From Sediminitomix flava (GTDB lineage Bacteria; Bacteroidota; Bacteroidia; Cytophagales; Flammeovirgaceae), in contig NZ_QGDO01000001.1 in NCBI RefSeq assembly GCF_003149185.1, positions 744,001 to 808,000 of the forward strand: 64,000 nucleotides of DNA, read 5' to 3'. Every line of letters begins with the position of its first letter. The stretch's first letter is position 1. The notes beneath the pieces were generated by a model that was not told the origin of the DNA, searched no databases, and was given only the letters and a program-made list of their open reading frames with translations. The position numbers were made by a program, and so were the translations under genes. Positions 46,590 through 55,860 of this stretch are shown one piece after another.

Positions 46590-48599
46590 CTATTTGATTA
46601 GTCTTCTTAATTCCTCCAACTCCCTTTTATATCCACCAGATAAAATTGGGAAACGACACCATGTTTTAGGATCAAGGTTTCTGTCATCCAAGTGGAATGA
46701 AGCCGCATAACGCTCTCTTTTCCATTGATTACGGCACCACATAGTAAAGAATTTTTCGATCCAAGCGACTAATTGCTCCTTCTCAACCTCTGGATAAATC
46801 ACATTTAGTTGATAAAAACACTTCACTGGAGATTTTTTATCTCTGATCGCCAATCCTTCAATTTCATTGAGCACCTCATAAGGCATCAAATCTGCCTCAT
46901 CTGTTTGTTTTGAACCTTTAGGTCTAAGTTCCGCAGTCGGTTGCTGATCGTTTACAGCTCCCAAAGAAGGAATCTTTATTTCTCCTCTAATTCCGACTTT
47001 CTCTAACCATTTCAACCAACTTCTTAAGAACGTCTTGTCAATACCTGCCAAAGGACTCAAACCTCCACTTGTATCTCCGTCCATGGTTGCATAACCTACT
47101 GCTGCTTCTGATCTATTTGAGGTTGAAAGCAATAAACCACCTTTGATATTTGCCAACATCCAAACTGAAGGGGCACGAACCCTCGCCTGTATGTTTTGTA
47201 ATGCTAAATCATCTTGTTCCCAAGTCAACTGACGATCGATACTTTCTTCAATCATCCCGACATAGTTCTTAAAAATATCATTGACATTCAGAATAAAGAA
47301 CTCTGCTCCTATACCTTCTGCCAATCCTTTTGCTGCATTTAGCGTAACCTCGCCACTATTTTCTGTTGGCTGATATGCTGTAGTCAAAAACTCAGGCATC
47401 ATTTCTTCTACTGACGATAAATTCTGAATCGACTTAAAGTATGCCAGTTTCTTTTTAAATCCTTTCAGACCTAGTTTCTCAATACCCAATTTTACCATCA
47501 AGTAAATACAAGAAACAATAGCTGAAGAATCTGCTCCACCACTCAGAGAAACTACAAACCCTTTCGAATAACTTTTACGCATATAATCGAAAAGTGCTAA
47601 AGCTTCTGCCCTTGCAAATTCTTCCTCTTTCAAATATTTGCTACTCTCCCAATTTGCCTCTAAGGGCTGATCTGTCGTTGGCCCTGCCGAAGGAATCTGA
47701 TAATCCACCTCTATTCGTCCTGCTGCTTTTTCTGGCCCAGAATAATCTGAACTCATTTGCATTTGAGCGAGGTGCGCCCTATTCAAATCAACTACCGTTG
47801 AGGTAACTTTTACATCATGAAAACCTAACCTTTCGGACATTGCCAATAACCGTCCTGATGAAGCAATTAAGGTTCCTCCATCAAAAATTGATCGACCCGA
47901 TTCATTTCCTAAAAGATTGGAATAGACATAAGCACACCCAAACGCACGAGAACCGTCTACCACAAATCGTTTACGAGAAGCAAACTTTTGGAAAGCAAAA
48001 TGACTAGCTGAAGGATTCAAGATAATATCGACACCCATTCTTGATAAACTTCTACCAGGCCTGTCGGCTACCCAAGCATCTTCACAGATTTCAAATCCTA
48101 TTTTTATACCGTTTAGGTCAAAGTGAATATCCCCTATCGGGAAGGCTTTTTTCTTGGCATGCTTAGGTAAAGAAGGATAACGGAATTGCACTTCTTCTAC
48201 GACACCTTGAGGCCAAGGGCTAAACCAACGTGCTTCATAATGGATGCCTTCTTTTGGTAAAAATTGCTTAGCCGTAAAACCAATCAATTCTCCATCTACC
48301 AAAAGTGCTGCGGCATTGAACACCCTATTTTGGTAAGAGACAGGCAAACCAATGGCTACCACAATATCTTTGGTATGAGGTACAATTTCGAAGAGTACCT
48401 CCATGGTTGTTTCATGAAGTGCTTCAGAGAAAAATGTATCTTCACAGCCATAACCTGTAATTGTCAATTCGGGCAAACACAGCACGGCTACATTGTCGTC
48501 TTTGGCATCTTCAATAGCCTTAATTATATTTTTCTTATTGTTATCCCAATCTAAGGGAATCTGATTCAATTCTGCTCCAGCTATCTTAATCCAGTTCAT
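46590..48599 (-). CDS. nadE: Glutamine-dependent NAD+ synthetase
   Basis: This 669-residue two-domain enzyme makes NAD+ from deamido-NAD+, ATP and glutamine. The N-terminal nitrilase-like glutaminase (1-300) shows LCLPELTITGYGCEDTFF, the Lys region KQFLPKEGIHYEARWFSPWP and the catalytic Cys in GFEICEDAWVADRPGRSLSR. The C-terminal synthetase has the pyrophosphate loop SLSGGADSSAI at about 351-361 and STSNRSEAAVGYATMDGDTS. Length is typical of the large glutamine-dependent form. It is a single gene. Confidence 0.97.
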   Translation of the reverse strand: MNWIKIAGAELNQIPLDWDNNKKNIIKAIEDAKDDNVAVLCLPELTITGYGCEDTFFSEALHETTMEVLFEIVPHTKDIVVAIGLPVSYQNRVFNAAALLVDGELIGFTAKQFLPKEGIHYEARWFSPWPQGVVEEVQFRYPSLPKHAKKKAFPIGDIHFDLNGIKIGFEICEDAWVADRPGRSLSRMGVDIILNPSASHFAFQKFASRKRFVVDGSRAFGCAYVYSNLLGNESGRSIFDGGTLIASSGRLLAMSERLGFHDVKVTSTVVDLNRAHLAQMQMSSDYSGPEKAAGRIEVDYQIPSAGPTTDQPLEANWESSKYLKEEEFARAEALALFDYMRKSYSKGFVVSLSGGADSSAIVSCIYLMVKLGIEKLGLKGFKKKLAYFKSIQNLSSVEEMMPEFLTTAYQPTENSGEVTLNAAKGLAEGIGAEFFILNVNDIFKNYVGMIEESIDRQLTWEQDDLALQNIQARVRAPSVWMLANIKGGLLLSTSNRSEAAVGYATMDGDTSGGLSPLAGIDKTFLRSWLKWLEKVGIRGEIKIPSLGAVNDQQPTAELRPKGSKQTDEADLMPYEVLNEIEGLAIRDKKSPVKCFYQLNVIYPEVEKEQLVAWIEKFFTMWCRNQWKRERYAASFHLDDRNLDPKTWCRFPILSGGYKRELEELRRLIK

Positions 48600-48751
48600 T
48601 ACTCACCTTTTAGCATTAGAATTCTGAAATGATATCAAAGTAAACTATAATTCAGAGAAGGATCAAATACAATATAAATCGTTATGAAGCTTATTTAGTC
48701 GTTGATTTTTAAACAGCGATCAGATGGATACCTTAATTCTGAGTTTTTCGC

Positions 48752-48759
48752 TACTTTTG
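48752..48759 (+). promoter_or_regulatory. Possible -7 box for pdxH
   Basis: TACTTTTG fits TAnnTTTG about 100 bp upstream of the pdxH start. A -33 element is not clear. Confidence 0.3.
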
Positions 48760-48860
48760 CCTTCTCAATTTCGAAACATATAAAACGGGGCTAGGGTTAT
48801 AGTTTATGAAAAGACTTTATACTTTTCTGAGCAAATCCGTTCCAAATAGACTAATAACGC

Positions 48861-49502
48861 ATGAAAACAAATATTGCAGATATCCGAAAAGATTATGCTA
48901 AAAAGGACTTAGATACCAAAGACTGTTTGGATGACCCAATAGCACAATTTGAAATATGGCTTGATGAAGCAATTAAATCTGAAGTGCCTGAACCTACAGC
49001 TATGATTGTTAGTTCTGCCGATGAAAATGGAAGACCTTCTAGCCGTACTGTTTTATTGAAAGGAGTAGAAGACAAAAAATTCATTTTCTACACCAATTAT
49101 ACGAGTAGAAAAGGGAAGCAGATATTAGCAAACCCATATGTGTCGGTTACATTTTTCTGGCCAGAACTTGAAAGACAAGTTCAGATTGAAGGAAAAGCAT
49201 TGAAAGTAGCTTCTGATACTTCGGATAAATATTTTGAAAGCCGTCCGTACAAAAGTAAAGTAGGCGCTTGGGCATCAGAGCAAAGTACTGTGATCAATTC
49301 TCGATCAGTAATAATGGAACGTTTTGCTAAATTTTCCCTTAAATATCTGACTTCTGTACCTAGACCAGATCATTGGGGTGGATTTGAAATAGAAGCAGAT
49401 CGCATTGAATTTTGGCAAGGAAGACCTAGTCGTTTGCACGACAGAATCTTATATACTAAAGATGAAAATGGTGAGTGGGGAAAAAATCGTTTAGCGCCAT
49501 AA
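48861..49502 (+). CDS. pdxH: Pyridoxamine 5'-phosphate oxidase
   Basis: This 213-residue FMN enzyme oxidises pyridoxamine/pyridoxine 5'-phosphate to pyridoxal 5'-phosphate. Landmarks: IADIRKDYAKKDLD (N-terminal substrate lid), SSRTVLLKGVEDKKFIFYTN with the FMN-contacting Arg, NYTSRKGKQI, VTFFWPELERQVQIEG, and the C-terminal signature RIEFWQGRPSRLHDRILY. It has the usual length and is monocistronic with a terminator. Confidence 0.98.
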   Translation: MKTNIADIRKDYAKKDLDTKDCLDDPIAQFEIWLDEAIKSEVPEPTAMIVSSADENGRPSSRTVLLKGVEDKKFIFYTNYTSRKGKQILANPYVSVTFFWPELERQVQIEGKALKVASDTSDKYFESRPYKSKVGAWASEQSTVINSRSVIMERFAKFSLKYLTSVPRPDHWGGFEIEADRIEFWQGRPSRLHDRILYTKDENGEWGKNRLAP

Positions 49503-49533
49503 GCTAGAATGAAATAATTGAAACATATAAAAC

Positions 49534-49572
49534 AAAAAGGTAAGTGTCTACATCCAAACACTTACCTTTTTT
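49534..49572. terminator. Bidirectional terminator
   Basis: AAAAAGGTAAGTGT pairs with ACACTTACCTTTTT around a 10-nt loop, between pdxH and the convergent lipoprotein gene. Confidence 0.85.
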
Positions 49573-49609
49573 GCTTCTAAGCCTTAACGTTCTTCTTCCA
49601 TGAAGAATA

Positions 49610-50344
49610 TCAGTTATTTATTTTATTCATTATGATCTCATAATACTGTATCCGTTGTTCAATCCGATCATTTACCCCATCATTGATTAGTACATCGAAG
49701 GTTACTTCATATATAATTCCTTCTTCAAAAGTTAAATAGAATCTCGGAATTAAGATATCAGCAATATGATCGTCAATATCATCCTCGGTATTATTACCTA
49801 AATCGAAATAAGCTCCTCCTTCACCAAAAGAAATGTAATCTTCTCTTACTAAAGTGTATTGCCTATCGTCATCTGTATTTTCAGTTCTATCTACTCTGAA
49901 GATTGGCGACAGCACCCAAGAAGTATCTGACATATCAAAAATAGCTAAGGTATCCACAGAAATTCTTTCCAAAAGGATATTCTGGTCTTCATCTTTGACA
50001 ACCGAATCGTAACGAACAAAGAAGAATGAACCAGTCTGTCCGTAAAAACCCGAAATCAGGATATCTGGAAGAAACTCCCCTGCCGTACTACCATCAGAAA
50101 AACCATTATTTGCTCTCACGGTTGAATCAGCCGAACGGCTATAATCTACAGTTGTCAGACGGTATGGATTATCTTGAGGATATATACCTCCTCCATCAAC
50201 AAAGGTTAGCCCTTGCACAAGCCTTAAGAATTCATCTTCTTCATCTTGTCTATCCTCATAGAAATCTTCGATATCATCAAGTGCATTACACCCCCACATT
50301 CCAATCATCCAACAGAAAAGCACTAAGTATTTCAAAATTTTCAT
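49610..50344 (-). CDS. Lipoprotein encoded with a TonB receptor
   Basis: This 244-residue protein has a lipoprotein signal (lipobox MWGC, Cys19), followed by an acidic linker (DDIEDFYEDRQDEEDEF) and a beta-rich domain with many Asp residues. It starts 18 bp after the TonB receptor and is translated from the same mRNA, so it is probably the surface lipoprotein partner that binds the receptor's ligand, in the manner of SusD or other receptor-linked lipoproteins. It is not a SusD homologue. I do not recognise the family. Confidence 0.75.
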   Translation of the reverse strand: MKILKYLVLFCWMIGMWGCNALDDIEDFYEDRQDEEDEFLRLVQGLTFVDGGGIYPQDNPYRLTTVDYSRSADSTVRANNGFSDGSTAGEFLPDILISGFYGQTGSFFFVRYDSVVKDEDQNILLERISVDTLAIFDMSDTSWVLSPIFRVDRTENTDDDRQYTLVREDYISFGEGGAYFDLGNNTEDDIDDHIADILIPRFYLTFEEGIIYEVTFDVLINDGVNDRIEQRIQYYEIIMNKINN

Positions 50345-50362
50345 AAGTCTTTTTGTCTTTGA

Positions 50363-52888
50363 TTAAAAATCTACTTTTAATGATACCGACCATGTCGTTC
50401 CGACCGAATAATATACCAGAGCCGTTTCTTGATTATGTTCAATACCATCCCGTGCATCTGCTATGTATTTTTCATCAAAAATATTATTGATCTTCGTATT
50501 GAAGTAGGCATCCAACGAGCCAATTCTGAATTTATAGCTAGCACTAAAATCAAATAGACCATACTTTGGTACTCGCCATGCTTGTTCTCTATCCTCAGGA
50601 TCTGTACGGTTACTTGGATCATAATCTGCATACAAATCAGAGAAGAATGTGTAGTCTACGCCTAGCTTCAATCCTGAAAGAATTTCATACTGTGCACCTG
50701 CCGCAACTGTGGTTTGAGCAGCGTTCCCAACTTTCAAGTCTTTAATAAACAATTGTAGGGTATCGATAGGTTGCTGAGACTGATCAAAAAAGATCGACTC
50801 AACATCGTCTGTCCAAATCCAGTCTCCTACTGAAAGAGAACCTGTTATTCTAGCTCTTGGTGAAAGAATCACTTCTACATCTGCCTCAATACCTTGGTGA
50901 CGAGCATCTACACCCGTAATATTTGCAAAAGTCTGGAAGTCTGGCGGTAAAGCTACAATCAAACTTTTGTTCTTCCATTCGGTATGATACAGATTGACAT
51001 TTGCCAATACATTCGTACTTCTGTAGCCATAACCAACTTCTACCGTAAAAATATCTTCATTGATGGCATCATCGTTTACATCATTTTTAAAATTTCTGAA
51101 GACGGCATTAAACATTGGAGGGCGTTGTAGGAAACCTGTGTTGAAAAATACATTATGATTATCATTGATATTGTAGTTGGCACCACCTTTCGCACTAATA
51201 GTCTGATCATGCACCCATTCAGAAGTTCGATTTCCTGGCATATAGTTAAAGAAATCAACACGTTGTTTCGAGTTGTTCGCAAAAGCAACCGTTACAAATG
51301 CTGAAATAGGATCATTGACAAATTCAGCTTGTGCAAAAACGCTTTCCCATGCTACAATACCATCGTTGTTAAAACCTACTTTATCACCTTCACGCGCAAT
51401 CTTAATTGGCTCGTTTACATCTTTATTGATGTCATAATAAAATTGCCCTCCTAAAAGATTTGTAATTTCTTGGAAGTGGCGTCCTTCATAATAACGTAAA
51501 TCAAAACCTGCTGTAAGTGTTACTTTATCAGAAATACTTGTAGTAAAATTCGATAATAGTCCATACCAATCATGATCATTCATAGAGGCGACTAGCACCG
51601 TATTCGAGGCAATGTCTTCTTGATTTTCCTGATAGTATCGATCGAAATCTATAAGTCCATCACCTGTTCTGAATGTTCTAAAATTTTGATCAGCACCATA
51701 ACCACCTATTCCGCCACCTCTACCAAAAGAAGCATAAGCTGTTGTTGCCAATTGAGAACTTGAACTGATGTTCCAATAATGGTTTAAGGTAATTACTGGT
51801 TTTGAGTAAAAGTTGGCTCTACCATTCGTCTGTTGACCAAACAAATACCCCCAATCTTCATTAAATCGCCTACCTTCTCGTTCAAAAGTTTCAATAGGTA
51901 ATTGAGTTCTTCTTTGTCCATGCGTTTGTGTTGCTCCGAAAATACTCAAGGCTAAACTATGATTTGCATTGAATTCTTTCGAGATATTGGCGAAATAAGA
52001 ATAAGCTTCAAAGTTGGTTCCATCTACCCAACCATCTCCCGAAGATTGAGAACCCGACAAGGTCACTGCCCACTTTTTCTCTGTCAATCCTGTAGATACG
52101 GTAAATGAAGTCTTCTTATAATTATTGTTACCTCCTGCGACCATTATATTTCCTCCTAACTTTGCATCTGTTGTCCGTGTTAGAATGTTGATTGTACCTC
52201 CTACAGATGGTATCGCCAACTTTGTGGCTCCCAAACCTCTCTGTACTTGCATATTTCGAGTCACATCTGATAGCCCTGCCCAGTTTGACCAATAAACTGC
52301 TCCATTTTCCATATCATTGATCGGCATACCATTTATAGTTACGGCTATATTTTCAGAGCCAAAACCACGAAGGGTAATCCTAGAATCTCCAAAACCACCT
52401 CCTTGCTTTGTGGTAAATACTCCAGGAGAAGATTTCAGTACTTCTGGAAATTCTTGGTTACCTAATTTCTCCTCAATGATTTCGGGGTCTACGGTACTAA
52501 CCGCAACTGGTGTTTGTCGGTCGACAGCAACAGAGGCAATTACGTTTACTTCTTTTAGATTGACGGCATCTGTAAGAAGTTCTATAACACCTAAATCTGT
52601 TGTTCCTCCTAACTCAATGTCTTGTTCAATGGTCTGATAACCCACATAAGAAAATAGGATGACCGCAGGACCTGTTTCTTTCGTTTCTAATTTAAAGTTA
52701 CCATCAAAGTCGGTCGTGGTACCGATTGTGGAACCTTTGATCACCACTGTAGCTCCTATCACACTTTCTTTGGTTTCTGCATCTATCAACTGTCCATTTA
52801 CCACAGTTTGTGCGGCTATGTAGGTAGTGCATCCCAAAAACATTCCGATAGTGATGAGCAGTGGTCTCAATTGTAAAAGTGTCTTCAT
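50363..52888 (-). CDS. TonB-dependent outer-membrane receptor
   Basis: This 841-residue receptor has a signal peptide (cleavage after IAAQ, about 25-28), a carboxypeptidase-regulatory-like domain at about 30-115 (GQLIDAETKESVIGATVVIK, FDGNFKLET), a plug at about 130-240 (TLRGFGSENIAVTINGMPIN, MQVQRGLGATKLAIPSVGGT) and a barrel to the end (TWSVSLKVDF). An in-frame ATG at 52975 would put 29 residues before the signal peptide, so 52888 is preferred. It is followed after 18 bp by a lipoprotein gene. The ligand is unknown. Confidence 0.94.
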   Translation of the reverse strand: MKTLLQLRPLLITIGMFLGCTTYIAAQTVVNGQLIDAETKESVIGATVVIKGSTIGTTTDFDGNFKLETKETGPAVILFSYVGYQTIEQDIELGGTTDLGVIELLTDAVNLKEVNVIASVAVDRQTPVAVSTVDPEIIEEKLGNQEFPEVLKSSPGVFTTKQGGGFGDSRITLRGFGSENIAVTINGMPINDMENGAVYWSNWAGLSDVTRNMQVQRGLGATKLAIPSVGGTINILTRTTDAKLGGNIMVAGGNNNYKKTSFTVSTGLTEKKWAVTLSGSQSSGDGWVDGTNFEAYSYFANISKEFNANHSLALSIFGATQTHGQRRTQLPIETFEREGRRFNEDWGYLFGQQTNGRANFYSKPVITLNHYWNISSSSQLATTAYASFGRGGGIGGYGADQNFRTFRTGDGLIDFDRYYQENQEDIASNTVLVASMNDHDWYGLLSNFTTSISDKVTLTAGFDLRYYEGRHFQEITNLLGGQFYYDINKDVNEPIKIAREGDKVGFNNDGIVAWESVFAQAEFVNDPISAFVTVAFANNSKQRVDFFNYMPGNRTSEWVHDQTISAKGGANYNINDNHNVFFNTGFLQRPPMFNAVFRNFKNDVNDDAINEDIFTVEVGYGYRSTNVLANVNLYHTEWKNKSLIVALPPDFQTFANITGVDARHQGIEADVEVILSPRARITGSLSVGDWIWTDDVESIFFDQSQQPIDTLQLFIKDLKVGNAAQTTVAAGAQYEILSGLKLGVDYTFFSDLYADYDPSNRTDPEDREQAWRVPKYGLFDFSASYKFRIGSLDAYFNTKINNIFDEKYIADARDGIEHNQETALVYYSVGTTWSVSLKVDF

Positions 52889-53176
52889 GTGTAAAGAGTC
52901 GTTTCTGCTTAATATCGAAATGTAAATTAGAAGAGCTAGGGCACTAAAAAATGTAGTTTTAGAGTTAGAAAGCATCTGTGTAAGCTTTCTGAATTTTGAT
53001 GCTCACAACAAAAATTATCTATGAGACAAGAAGGGCTTTTATCTTTTATGAAGGAATTAGAATTAAAAATGAAGAAAAGAAAAAACGTAACATCTGTAGT
53101 CATTAAGTTTATGCTACAAACATTACGTTTCAATCTAATTTTTGAGAATGTATAGACTTACAAGAAAGCGTTGCTT

Positions 53177-53806
53177 TTACTTACGCTCCGACATCAACTT
53201 TTGATATTGTTCATAAATATCTCGAATAGAAGCATAGGTTTCCTTTAAACAAGTCTGCTCAACTTTCTCGGTCGTCATCCATTCTACCTGTTCAATATCT
53301 TCTTCGGTTTGAGGTTGCATCTCCGAATCGTCTTTGCACTTCATTCTATACCAATGTGTACATTTCAAGACTTCCTTTCCATCACGCTGATAAGTATGCC
53401 AGGTTTCTCCTATTTTTTCTTTTAGCTTAGCTGTGATCCCACACTCTTCTTCAACTTCACGGAGTGCTGCCTCTGCTATATCTTCATTTTCCTCCACTTT
53501 TCCTTTAGGCAAATCCCAAAGTCCCCATCGTTTGATAAAAAGTAATTTATCTTTCTTCTCTACTATTCCTCCGGCGGCATGAATTATTTCAAAATATTTT
53601 CTAATTGCACCAACTGTCTTTTCATAATCTCTAACATAGAAAATAAGATGTGGCTTCCCTGAAATACGTCCATCTCTGGCCATCTCATAAAATGAAATGA
53701 TTTGATCAGGACTCGCAAAACTTTGCATAAATACACCTGCACTTGGCGCTGTTTTCAGCGTATAATCTTTGACCTCTATAAGAGATTCTCCTGTATAAAA
53801 TTGCAT
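53177..53806 (-). CDS. NUDIX hydrolase
   Basis: This 209-residue cytoplasmic protein has a NUDIX domain from about 75, with the complete box G102-x5-E-x7-R-E-V-E-E-x-G at 102-124 (GKVEENEDIAEAALREVEEE). The N-terminal 70 residues (HLIFYVRDYEKTVGAIRKYF) form an extra helical and strand region before it, a layout seen in Bacteroidota proteins of this type. The substrate, a nucleoside diphosphate derivative, cannot be predicted. The residues after the box (ETWHTYQRDGKEVLKCTHWY) recall diadenosine-polyphosphate or mutT-like relatives. Confidence 0.92.
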   Translation of the reverse strand: MQFYTGESLIEVKDYTLKTAPSAGVFMQSFASPDQIISFYEMARDGRISGKPHLIFYVRDYEKTVGAIRKYFEIIHAAGGIVEKKDKLLFIKRWGLWDLPKGKVEENEDIAEAALREVEEECGITAKLKEKIGETWHTYQRDGKEVLKCTHWYRMKCKDDSEMQPQTEEDIEQVEWMTTEKVEQTCLKETYASIRDIYEQYQKLMSERK

Positions 53807-53899
53807 CAGTCTGTTTTTGAAATGGTATCTTTCTGTAAAGCTACAAACCCTTCTTCAGACCCCAAAAAGGCCATTAAAGTTTAATAAAAGGTACATTTA

Positions 53900-53916
53900 A
53901 GACGGTTCGGACGTCT
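53900..53916. promoter_or_regulatory. Operator-like motif, copy 1
   Basis: AGACGGTTCGGACGTCT has the arms AGACG/CGTCT and contains ACGGTTCGGACGTCT, shared with copy 2 except for one base. It is about 95 bp upstream of the NUDIX start. A partial copy, CTCGGACG, lies at 53937-53944. Confidence 0.45.
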
Positions 53917-53996
53917 AAATTAAAATTTATACACTACTCGGACGCTAGTTTAACTATCATTTATCTATTTGCTTTCGTGAAATACAAAAAGCAATT

Positions 53997-54152
53997 ATGA
54001 AGTATATAATCGAGACAACGCCTTTCATTTTATTTATTTTAATTCATCTTTTCAATATTGGTCTACTCTTCATGTATAGTCAGTCGTTAACACCTATTAA
54101 AATATTTACAAATACAGATGTAGCGGAACGCAAAAGATTGTTAACGCAATAA
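53997..54152 (+). CDS. Possible small membrane protein
   Basis: This is an ATG-initiated 51-codon open frame. It encodes one hydrophobic helix (about residues 9-27, TPFILFILIHLFNIGLLFMY) with a short charged C-terminus that includes ERKRLL. It is not preceded by a recognisable ribosome site, which is normal here. It lies between the two operator-like motifs, in front of the efflux operon. It may be an expressed small protein or a chance frame. Confidence 0.3.
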   Translation: MKYIIETTPFILFILIHLFNIGLLFMYSQSLTPIKIFTNTDVAERKRLLTQ

Positions 54153-54341
54153 TAGAAATTAATTTAAAAGCGTTCTATTTATCAGTTCGGAAGCTTTCTT
54201 TGACGCTTAAGTAAATTATTCTTCGAGCTAATTCTAAGAAGCTATATTTTTGAATGAATAATTGAACACCTCTTGTATTGTGAATTTTGGTGAACACAAT
54301 ACACTAAAAAGTCCTAAAATCAGTATTAGACGTACAAAATG

Positions 54342-54357
54342 AACGGTTTGGACGTCT
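54342..54357. promoter_or_regulatory. Operator-like motif, copy 2
   Basis: AACGGTTTGGACGTCT repeats copy 1 (ACGGTTYGGACGTCT). AGACGT at 54328-54333 forms an inverted half with ACGTCT at 54352-54357. The -7 box of the efflux operon follows 47 bp later. Confidence 0.45.
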
Positions 54358-54404
54358 GATGGAATCATCCGAGTATTTAGGACGAAAACAAGCTTTAGAT
54401 ACTA

Positions 54405-54412
54405 TAGCTTTG
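54405..54412 (+). promoter_or_regulatory. Possible -7 box of the second RND operon
   Basis: TAGCTTTG is a perfect TAnnTTTG, 54 bp upstream of the first ATG of the operon. No TTG was seen 17-23 bp upstream, so it may need an activator. Confidence 0.4.
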
Positions 54413-54466
54413 TTTTAAAATTGAACACAAACAAACGACAATTAATACTTAACAAACAAATTACCT

Positions 54467-55822
54467 ATGAGACAATCTTTAGTCATGGTACTGCTTGCGC
54501 TTTTTTATGCGAGTAGTGTTCATGTAGTCTGGGCGCAAAAATCTGATACCGTACCAACATCTTTCAGCATGGAAGAAGCCGTGAATTATGCAATGATGCA
54601 CAATAAAGAAGTGACTATTGCTGATTTGAACGAGGCGATTTCAAATATGCAAACTAAAGAGTTTGTCAGTCAAGGTTTACCACAGATCAATGGTTCGGCA
54701 CAGTTAGACTACAATTTTGAGCTTATGACCATGGGTACTGACGAAAATGGAAACCCTATTCAGTTTGGAAGTGAATATGGCGGACAAGCAGGTATTTCCT
54801 TAAGCCAAATGCTCTTTGATGGTTCTTTTTTAGTTGGCTTAAAAGCGTCTAGAACGTATCAGGATTTAGCTATAAAACAAACCACACAACAAAAAATTGA
54901 CATTGTAGAACAAGTTCAGAAAGCTTATTTTTTAGCACTCGTAAACGAGGAAAATAGAGAAGCGATCCAACGAAACTACGACCGTTTGAAACAACTTCTT
55001 TATGAAACAGAAGAAATGTATAAAAATGGTTTTGCAGAAAAAATTGATGTACAACGTATTCGTGTAAACTACAATAGTGTTGTACTTCAGCTTGAGCAAA
55101 ACAAACAAGAGATTGAGCTTGCTTATATGTTACTGAAGTTCCAAATGGGCTACAATATCGATACTGAAATTCAATTGAAAGATCACCTTTCAGATCAGCA
55201 CTTGAATGAAACATTGATGACAAGTGACATGCAATATGCTTATCAGAACCGTATCGAATATGACATTCTGAATACCCAATTCACCCTGAAAGAATTGGAA
55301 AGAAAAGAAAACAACTTCCAATACATGCCAAAGCTAAACCTTGTAGCCAACTACGGATGGGCAAACTTTGGAGATGATTTCGGTGCATATTGGACTTCGG
55401 CTAACTGGTTCCCGAATGGTTCGGTAGGTGTGAAAATGACTGTTCCTATTTTTGATGGTTTATTGAAAAGCAGAAAGAGTCAGCGTATGAAATTGGAAAT
55501 GCAGCAGATCAGTACGCAAAAAGATTTAATGAAAGACAATGTGGCCGTTGAAGTGAAAAAAGCAGCTGACCAACTTTCAACAAGTCTTAAAGCCCTACAG
55601 ATCTACGAAGACAATATGGGATTGGCAAAAGAGGTTTACGAACACTCACTTGCTAAATATCAAGAAGGGATTGGCTCTAACTTAGAAGTGATTGAAGCAG
55701 ATGGTTCTTACAAAGACGCACAAGATGAATATTATTCGTCGTTGTATAATGCTTTGGTTGCACAGATCGCCCTTCAGAAGGCAAATGGTACACTATATCA
55801 TGTAGCACCAGAGTCTGAATAA
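54467..55822 (+). CDS. TolC-family outer-membrane efflux protein
   Basis: This 451-residue protein has a signal peptide (cleavage after VWAQ, about 21-24) and the two TolC repeats: MEEAVNYAMMHNKEVTIADL with QGLPQINGSAQLDYNFEL, and ELERKENNFQYMPKLNLVAN with YQEGIGSNLEVIEADGSYKD. It is the exit channel of a tripartite pump. It is the first gene of an operon with adaptor and permease downstream (gaps of 38 and 43 bp), the reverse order to the first RND operon. Confidence 0.95.
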   Translation: MRQSLVMVLLALFYASSVHVVWAQKSDTVPTSFSMEEAVNYAMMHNKEVTIADLNEAISNMQTKEFVSQGLPQINGSAQLDYNFELMTMGTDENGNPIQFGSEYGGQAGISLSQMLFDGSFLVGLKASRTYQDLAIKQTTQQKIDIVEQVQKAYFLALVNEENREAIQRNYDRLKQLLYETEEMYKNGFAEKIDVQRIRVNYNSVVLQLEQNKQEIELAYMLLKFQMGYNIDTEIQLKDHLSDQHLNETLMTSDMQYAYQNRIEYDILNTQFTLKELERKENNFQYMPKLNLVANYGWANFGDDFGAYWTSANWFPNGSVGVKMTVPIFDGLLKSRKSQRMKLEMQQISTQKDLMKDNVAVEVKKAADQLSTSLKALQIYEDNMGLAKEVYEHSLAKYQEGIGSNLEVIEADGSYKDAQDEYYSSLYNALVAQIALQKANGTLYHVAPESE

Positions 55823-55860
55823 ACTAATCTTTCCATCCATTTTAATTTTCGAAACACCTT

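Larger units (their letters stand above)
53807..54466. other. Long upstream region of the second RND operon
   Basis: This 660-bp region contains two copies of a 15-bp operator-like motif, a possible 51-codon membrane-peptide gene and a -7 promoter box. I see no TetR or other regulator gene in it. Confidence 0.6.
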
